Shown: piece by piece, positions 59,287 to 64,000 of the stretch
Numbering within the stretch: position 1 is the stretch's first letter
How the letters are laid out: each line of letters opens with the position of its first letter
Source of the DNA: Acidisarcina polymorpha
GTDB lineage: Bacteria > Acidobacteriota > Terriglobia > Terriglobales > Acidobacteriaceae
NCBI RefSeq assembly: GCF_003330725.1
Contig: NZ_CP030840.1
Span: 1,612,001 to 1,676,000 of the forward strand
Direction of reading: 5' to 3'
DNA length: 64,000 bases
Made by a program: the position numbers and the translations under genes
The notes under the pieces: model-generated
Told to the model about the DNA's origin: nothing
Seen by the model: only the letters and a program-made list of their open reading frames with translations
Databases searched by the model: none

Positions 59287-60786
59287 TTAGAACTTGGGAA
59301 GCTGCGAGGTGTCCCAGCCTCCGCCGACGGCGCGAATGAGTTGGACGCTCGCGGCGAATTGACGAGTGGTAAGATCCGCTGCGGTTCTTTCGTTGGCGAG
59401 TTGCGCCGTTTGCGCGGTCAGAACTTCAAGATACGCCGTGGTGCCGCCTTTATAGCGATTGGTCGAGATCTGGGTAGAACGGCGCGCGGACAGCACAGCC
59501 TGCTGCTGGCTAACCGCTTCCTGCTGGTAAATCTTTAAGGCAGCAAGATTGTCTTCCACTTCCTGGAAGGCGTTTAAGACGCTTTCTCTATAGTTGTCTG
59601 CGGTCTGCTCATAGTTGTGCCGGGCCTCTTCGGTCAAGGCGCGGCGGCGGCCGCCGTCGAAGAGCAACTCAGCGGCGGACCCTCCGATGGCCCACAACGA
59701 ACTCGGACCTTGAAACCAGGTGGTAACATTCTGGCTTTCGAATCCGCCGCTTCCAGAGAGCGTGACATTGGGGTAAAAGGCAGCGATAGCAATGCCGATT
59801 TGAGCATTGGCAGCCTGGGCGCGGCGCTCTGCTCCAGAGATGTCGGGGCGGCGCTCGAGTAGCGCTGAGGGAACTCCGGTAGGGAGCTGCGGCAGATTGA
59901 GATTCAGGGGTTGCGGCGGAAGACCGAAGCTGGACGCGGGAACTCCGATGAGGGTGGCGATCGCGTGTTCAAACTGGGCGCGAGCCACTCCGAGATCGAT
60001 GCTCTGGGCCACCGTGGACTGCAACTGGGTCTGCGCCAGGGCCACATCCGACTCCGTCGCGATTCCCCCTTTGAAGCGATTCATGGTCAGCTCATACGAC
60101 TGTTGAAAGGCAGTGACCGTATCGTTCAGGAGTTGAAGGTCGGTATCGAGGCCACGAAGTTCAAAGTAATCGCTGGCCAGTTCGGCGCGAATGCTGAGAT
60201 CGACGTTGGCCAGATCAGCAGCCGTGGCCTGGGCATTCGAGCGCGATGCCTCGACGTTACGGCGGATGTTCCCCCAAAGATCGGGTTCCCAGGAGGCCTG
60301 TCCGCTGGCAACCAGGTCACTGTAAGTCGACTTCGATCCGGGCACATGGAGCGGACGATTTTGCGACTGGCGCTCGCGGCTGGCCGAGGGACCGACGGTC
60401 AAGCTCGGATAATAACTGGCGCGGCTGACCTGCACCTTCTCACGGGCCGAGAGATACTGCTCGGTTGCCGCCTTCAGCGTTTGGTTGGAGACTGCAACCT
60501 TCTCTTCCAGCGCATTCAGCTGCGGATCCCCGTAGAGCTCCCACCACTTGCCGCGAATCACATTGTCAGCTGGTTCCGCCTGCTTCCAGGTGCCGTTCGG
60601 CGGCGGAACGGTAGCGGTCGTGCCGCCGTTCTCTTTGTAGGCTGGAGGGACGGGAGCGTCGGGACGTTTATAGTTCGGGCCTACAGTACACCCAGCCAGC
60701 AGCAGGCTAGCCGAAGCCAGCGCCATCAGGATACCGCGCTCGGTCGCGGACCGGAACGCGACGATTCTGCCATTCGCTCGTGTCAT
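59287..60786 (-). CDS. RND efflux outer membrane factor (NodT/OprM-type lipoprotein)
   Basis: 499 residues. The signal ends in a lipobox (LLAGC), so the mature protein is a lipoprotein that starts with CTVGPNYKRPDAPVP, the hallmark of this family. Two OEP repeats follow: about 85-270 (NALEEKVAVSNQTLKAA) and about 290-490 (RRPDISGAERRAQAANAQIGIAIAAFYPNVTLSGSGGF in pieces). Its ATG overlaps the adaptor's stop by four bases, so all three efflux genes are one operon. It forms the outer membrane/periplasmic tunnel of the tripartite pump. Confidence 0.95.
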   Translation of the reverse strand: MTRANGRIVAFRSATERGILMALASASLLLAGCTVGPNYKRPDAPVPPAYKENGGTTATVPPPNGTWKQAEPADNVIRGKWWELYGDPQLNALEEKVAVSNQTLKAATEQYLSAREKVQVSRASYYPSLTVGPSASRERQSQNRPLHVPGSKSTYSDLVASGQASWEPDLWGNIRRNVEASRSNAQATAADLANVDLSIRAELASDYFELRGLDTDLQLLNDTVTAFQQSYELTMNRFKGGIATESDVALAQTQLQSTVAQSIDLGVARAQFEHAIATLIGVPASSFGLPPQPLNLNLPQLPTGVPSALLERRPDISGAERRAQAANAQIGIAIAAFYPNVTLSGSGGFESQNVTTWFQGPSSLWAIGGSAAELLFDGGRRRALTEEARHNYEQTADNYRESVLNAFQEVEDNLAALKIYQQEAVSQQQAVLSARRSTQISTNRYKGGTTAYLEVLTAQTAQLANERTAADLTTRQFAASVQLIRAVGGGWDTSQLPKF

Positions 60787-62063
60787 TTCTTTCCACCCTG
60801 GGCGCCGGCGGATTGTCCTCCACCCGCTCCTGCACCGCCGCCGGATGGATTAGCGGGCTTGACGATCTGAACGTTTTCTCCGTCGATGAGGGAGTCGGGA
60901 GGGTCCTGAATCACTCGGGAATCGGCGGCAAGGCCGTGGATGACTTGTACGGTGGCGCCATCGTCGCGCCCTAGGATAACGGGAACCAGCTTCGCTTTAT
61001 TGTCTTCGGCGACCACCGCTACGCGAAGGCCCTCGGAGCGAAACATGAGCGCGGAGACCGGGACGATAAAGGACGGCGCATTGCTATTGGTTTTGAAGTG
61101 AACTTCGGTATAAGCGCCGGGAAAGAGTTCGCCGGTGCGATTATTGACGTCGAACTCGACCAGCAACGTTCGCGACGTGGGGTCGATCTGGCGCGAAGTG
61201 CGAACCAGCCGCCCGACGAACTTCCTGCCAGGAAATTCATTGAAGGTGAGGTCGGCGGTCATCCCAGGTTTTAAATTCTGAGAGTAGATCTGAGGGACGT
61301 TGACATAGAGGCGCAGGGTCTGGGAGGCGGCGAGATGAAAAAGCTCGGTTAACGGTGTTCCGGTGCCCGCTCCAGCATTGATCAATTGACCAATGTCCGT
61401 ATTCCTAGCAGTGACCACCCCATCGAAGGGCGCAAAGACTTTCTCAAAGCCGACCAGCTGCTGCAACCGCTGAACGTTGGCCAGGGCCGACTTTACGGTG
61501 GTACTTGCGGCGTTGGCCTGGGTAGTGAAGTTGTCGGTATCCAGCTTGGATACGGAATCGGTCTTCAACAAGTCTTGATACCGGGTGGACTGGGTCTGTG
61601 CATTTCCGGCATTGGTTTGGGCGGTAGCCAGATCAGCCTGGGCCTGAGCGAGTTGCTGGTCGATCTCAGGCGACTCGATGTCGGCGAGCAGCTGCCCCTT
61701 GCGGACGTGTGCGCCAATATCGAAATACCACTTTTTTAGATAACCGTTGGTACGGGCATAAATTGGGGAGTCGGTGTAGGCCTCCAGATTCCCGGGCAGG
61801 ACGACCTCCTGTTGAGGCTGGCCTTGAGTGGGCGGATTGACGATGACCGAGGGGGCAGCGAGAGCATTGGTATTGTCAGCGACGTTGGTTCGGGCATGGA
61901 TGCGGGTGATGATGCCGGAGCCCGCAAGTAGCCCTGCAAGGACGACAAGAACCACCAGCAGCACGATGGCGCGTCCGGCGGAAAGCGCTTTGGGGCGGCG
62001 CGACTTGGGCTGCTCTTGCGGAGTTGGATTCTCTGCCGGGCGCGGTTGCTGGGGCTGGCTCAT
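60783..62063 (-). CDS. RND efflux periplasmic adaptor (membrane fusion protein)
   Basis: 426 residues from the ATG at 62063, one base after the pump stop; an upstream ATG at 62093 would overlap the pump gene. A cytoplasmic Pro/Gln-rich tail precedes one membrane helix (AIVLLVVLVVLAGLLAGSGII), then the lipoyl and hairpin parts (GYLKKWYFDIGAHVRKGQLLADI, a region; IDQQLAQAQADLATAQ), beta-barrel (LTFNEFPGRKFVGRLVRT) and membrane-proximal domains. The C-terminus is Gly/Gln-rich. It links the pump to the outer membrane factor. Confidence 0.95.
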   Translation of the reverse strand: MSQPQQPRPAENPTPQEQPKSRRPKALSAGRAIVLLVVLVVLAGLLAGSGIITRIHARTNVADNTNALAAPSVIVNPPTQGQPQQEVVLPGNLEAYTDSPIYARTNGYLKKWYFDIGAHVRKGQLLADIESPEIDQQLAQAQADLATAQTNAGNAQTQSTRYQDLLKTDSVSKLDTDNFTTQANAASTTVKSALANVQRLQQLVGFEKVFAPFDGVVTARNTDIGQLINAGAGTGTPLTELFHLAASQTLRLYVNVPQIYSQNLKPGMTADLTFNEFPGRKFVGRLVRTSRQIDPTSRTLLVEFDVNNRTGELFPGAYTEVHFKTNSNAPSFIVPVSALMFRSEGLRVAVVAEDNKAKLVPVILGRDDGATVQVIHGLAADSRVIQDPPDSLIDGENVQIVKPANPSGGGAGAGGGQSAGAQGGKK

Positions 62064-62064
62064 A

Positions 62065-64000
62065 TTATTCGATGTCTCCAACGGTTGGCTCATACTTGTC
62101 AATCTGCGGCTCGGGATCTCTGGCTTCCCTTTCCCGGCGTTTCTTTTCGATGCGTCCATGCAGCACGCTGAAGAAGGTTGGAACAAAGAGCAACGTCGAG
62201 ACGGTAGCAAAGAGCAGGCCACCGATGACTGCGCGTCCCAAAGGCGCGTTTTGCTCACCGCCGTCCCCCAGGCCGAGGGCCATCGGAACCATGCCGATGA
62301 TCATCGCAAGTGCGGTCATGATGACCGGGCGAAAGCGAGTGAAGCCCGAATCTAACGCAGATTGCCGGGCATCGCCTACGTTGACTTCCAGTTGCTCGCG
62401 AGCGAAGCTCACCACCAGAATCGAGTTTGCCGTTGCGACGCCCATGCACATGATCGAGCCGGTGAGAGCGGGAACACTGATGTGGGTGTGGGTGATGAAG
62501 AGCATCCACACGATCCCCGCCAACGCCGAGGGAAGAGCGGAGATGATGATGAAGGGATCGAGCCAAGACTGGAAGTTGATGACGATCAGCAGATAAACGA
62601 GCAAGATCGAAAACGCGAGGCCGGCCATCAATCCGATGAAAGAGGTTTTCATCGTCTGGACCTGTCCACGCACGACAAGCTGGGAGCCGCGCGGCAGTTG
62701 CTTCCGGTAGCGGTCGACGATGTCCTCCAGCCTCTTATCAACGCTGGCAAGATCGTTGTTGACGACATTGCCGTAAATATCGATCACCGGAGCGATATTG
62801 AAATGGCTGACCGTGCCGAGGTCCTGCCCCCGCACGAAGGAGGAGACGTTGCCGAGGATTTGGACAGGGGTGCCGCCACGCTGATATGGGGAGGGTGCGT
62901 TGAGTCCTCCTCCGACTGCGCCAGCTCCGCTGCCGGCGGTGAGCGGTATGTTGTTCAAGTCTTGAAGAGAATCAAGGTTGTACTGCGGCGACTGCACGGC
63001 GATGTTGTAGCTCACGCCGTTGGCCGGGTTCAGCCAATAGGTTGGCGTGGTTTGGTAGCTGCCGCTGGTGGCCACCAGCAGGCTGTTGGTAATGTCCCGT
63101 TGTTGCAGGCCAATCTGCTGTGACTTGGTGCGGTCGACGTTTACATCAAATCTGGGATTGTCGAAGGGCTGCTGGATGCGAAGGTCAGTGGCCCCGGGAA
63201 TGTACTTGATCTCGTTCATCATCCGCTCGGCCAGCTCGCGATCGGCGTACATCTGCTGCTGGGTGCCGATGACCTGGATGTCGAGCGGCGCGGGTAAACC
63301 AAAGTTAAGGATCTGAGTCACGATATCTACGGGCAACGTGTAAAAGGTCACGCCCGGGAAACGCTTAGGCAGACTGGCACGCAGCGACTGCACATAATCG
63401 TCCGTGGGGTGATGCTTCTCCTCAAGCGAGACTTGGATGTCGGCGTCGGCCGGCCCCACCGGAGCGGAGTTGCTGTACGACAAATTCAGACCGCTATAAG
63501 GTAAGCCGATGTTGTCGATGATGGTGTGCAGTTCAGCCTTAGGGATCTCCTCGCGGATCGCGTCATCGACCTCATCGCAAAGCCGGGCGGTCTCTTCAAT
63601 ACGGGTCCCCGTCCGGGCGCGGACGTGAAGCTTGAATTGGCCGCTGTCGCTCGAGGGGAAAAAATCCTGCCCGAGCCAGGGGTAGAGCAGCGCAAACGAT
63701 CCGATGCAAAAGACGAAGAAGAGGACAATGAAGACCGCGGAATGCTCGATACAGAGTTCGAGAATGGTCTGGTAGAAGTTTCTCAGCCTTTCAAAAAGAT
63801 GCTCGAAGAGCTGCTGACCGCGAACCAGCGGATTGCGGCTGTTCTTCTTAAGCGCCTCTGAATTCTTGTCGTGTTCCTTCAGCAGGTACTTGGCCATCGT
63901 CGGCACGATGGTCCTCGAAAGCAAGTACGAGGCGAGCATGGCGAAGACGACCGCCTCAGCCAGCGGGACGAAGAGATACTTCGCCACGCCGGTTAAGAAG
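62065..64000 (-). CDS. RND efflux permease subunit, cut by the window end
   Basis: The reading frame is open to base 64000, so the gene continues beyond the window and only the C-terminal about 640 residues are seen. FLTGV precedes the membrane helices AKYLFVPLAEAVVFAMLASYLLSRTIVPTMAKYL (a region), the fourth-to-sixth helices of RND pumps, followed by a second periplasmic loop domain (residues about 95-440) and helices 8-12 (TSFIGLMAGLAFSILLVYLL, NSILVVSFAREQLE, ALAMIIGMVPMALGLGDGGEQNAPL). The motif GLGDGGEQNAPLGRAVIGG is typical. The overall order favours the hydrophobe/amphiphile-type (HAE1-like) or a related branch over heavy-metal CusA-types, without certainty. Confidence 0.93.
   Translation of the reverse strand, partial: FLTGVAKYLFVPLAEAVVFAMLASYLLSRTIVPTMAKYLLKEHDKNSEALKKNSRNPLVRGQQLFEHLFERLRNFYQTILELCIEHSAVFIVLFFVFCIGSFALLYPWLGQDFFPSSDSGQFKLHVRARTGTRIEETARLCDEVDDAIREEIPKAELHTIIDNIGLPYSGLNLSYSNSAPVGPADADIQVSLEEKHHPTDDYVQSLRASLPKRFPGVTFYTLPVDIVTQILNFGLPAPLDIQVIGTQQQMYADRELAERMMNEIKYIPGATDLRIQQPFDNPRFDVNVDRTKSQQIGLQQRDITNSLLVATSGSYQTTPTYWLNPANGVSYNIAVQSPQYNLDSLQDLNNIPLTAGSGAGAVGGGLNAPSPYQRGGTPVQILGNVSSFVRGQDLGTVSHFNIAPVIDIYGNVVNNDLASVDKRLEDIVDRYRKQLPRGSQLVVRGQVQTMKTSFIGLMAGLAFSILLVYLLIVINFQSWLDPFIIISALPSALAGIVWMLFITHTHISVPALTGSIMCMGVATANSILVVSFAREQLEVNVGDARQSALDSGFTRFRPVIMTALAMIIGMVPMALGLGDGGEQNAPLGRAVIGGLLFATVSTLLFVPTFFSVLHGRIEKKRREREARDPEPQIDKYEPTVGDIE

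Noticed and set aside
1-64000. tRNA, rRNA, insertion sequences or integrase genes
   Set aside because: I looked for tRNA-like TTCRANNC arms with acceptor pairs, transposase motifs and terminal repeats and found none; a tRNAscan or ISfinder search would settle it.

Overview
The window looks like chromosomal DNA of an Acidobacteriota (Terriglobia/Acidobacteriaceae-like) soil bacterium. The basis is inference from content: about 58-60 % G+C by eye, a secretome rich in choice-of-anchor-D (ASH), BNR and IPT/TIG-like domains, two S53 (pro-kumamolisin) peptidases, a DUF1800/DUF1501 pair, an HTH-TPR membrane protein, a PQQ dehydrogenase and an RND efflux operon. I see no tRNA, rRNA, CRISPR array, insertion sequence or prophage. 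Gene order is dense with both strands used, and I found no frameshifted or broken gene.

Layout. 0.1-4.6 kb: a SAM methyltransferase-like protein, an ECF sigma factor with a translationally coupled membrane partner, a small phage-holin-family membrane protein, a secreted protein and an MgtC-type protein. 4.6-9.5 kb (minus strand): exopolysaccharide genes for a flippase, a Wza-type export protein and a Wzc-type tyrosine autokinase, closed by a bidirectional terminator. 9.9-12.3 kb: adenosylhomocysteinase (ahcY) divergent from an ArsR-HTH/methyltransferase fusion resembling SahR, with overlapping palindromes between them. 12.4-14.9 kb: a second ArsR regulator, an SDR and an Nramp-like transporter with altered metal motifs. 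15.1-20.2 kb: a 1521-residue BNR/ASH surface protein and a secreted CuA-type cupredoxin. 20.3-24.5 kb: a second exopolysaccharide block (large SLBB export protein, undecaprenyl-phosphate sugar transferase). 24.6-26.4 kb: gatC-gatA.

27-29.5 kb: S53 peptidase A. 29.7-37 kb (minus strand): signalling block with an HTH-TPR membrane protein, an HDOD protein, a response-regulator diguanylate cyclase and a hybrid histidine kinase that overlaps it by ATGA. 37.2-39.4 kb: PQQ dehydrogenase with an inserted cytochrome c domain. 39.4-40.5 kb: a gene-poor kilobase with a canonical terminator 124 nt upstream of the DUF1800 start. 40.5-44.8 kb: DUF1800 and DUF1501 proteins. 44.9-47.2 kb: a Tat-exported GH2 enzyme. 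47.6-49.7 kb: S53 peptidase B. 50.1-55.7 kb: KimA/YdaO-like permease, MFS transporter and secreted GH36 alpha-galactosidase. 55.7-59.2 kb: O-methyltransferase, CrtI/PYROXD2-like oxidoreductase and a signal-peptide-bearing SAM hydroxide adenosyltransferase. 59.3-64 kb (minus strand): tripartite RND efflux operon, with the pump cut by the window end.

How they fit together (inference). The recurring theme is the cell surface: polysaccharide made and exported by two separated EPS blocks, secreted acid-type peptidases and galactosidases for polymer breakdown, large surface proteins, and a phosphorelay/c-di-GMP block able to control such behaviour. A second theme is S-adenosylmethionine metabolism: several methyltransferases, ahcY with its probable SAH-sensing regulator, and an exported SAM hydrolase. 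No single locus is clearly a new system. The least explained parts are the DUF1800/DUF1501 locus with its terminator-bearing leader, the predicted SahR-ahcY switch outside Proteobacteria, and the exported SAM hydrolase.
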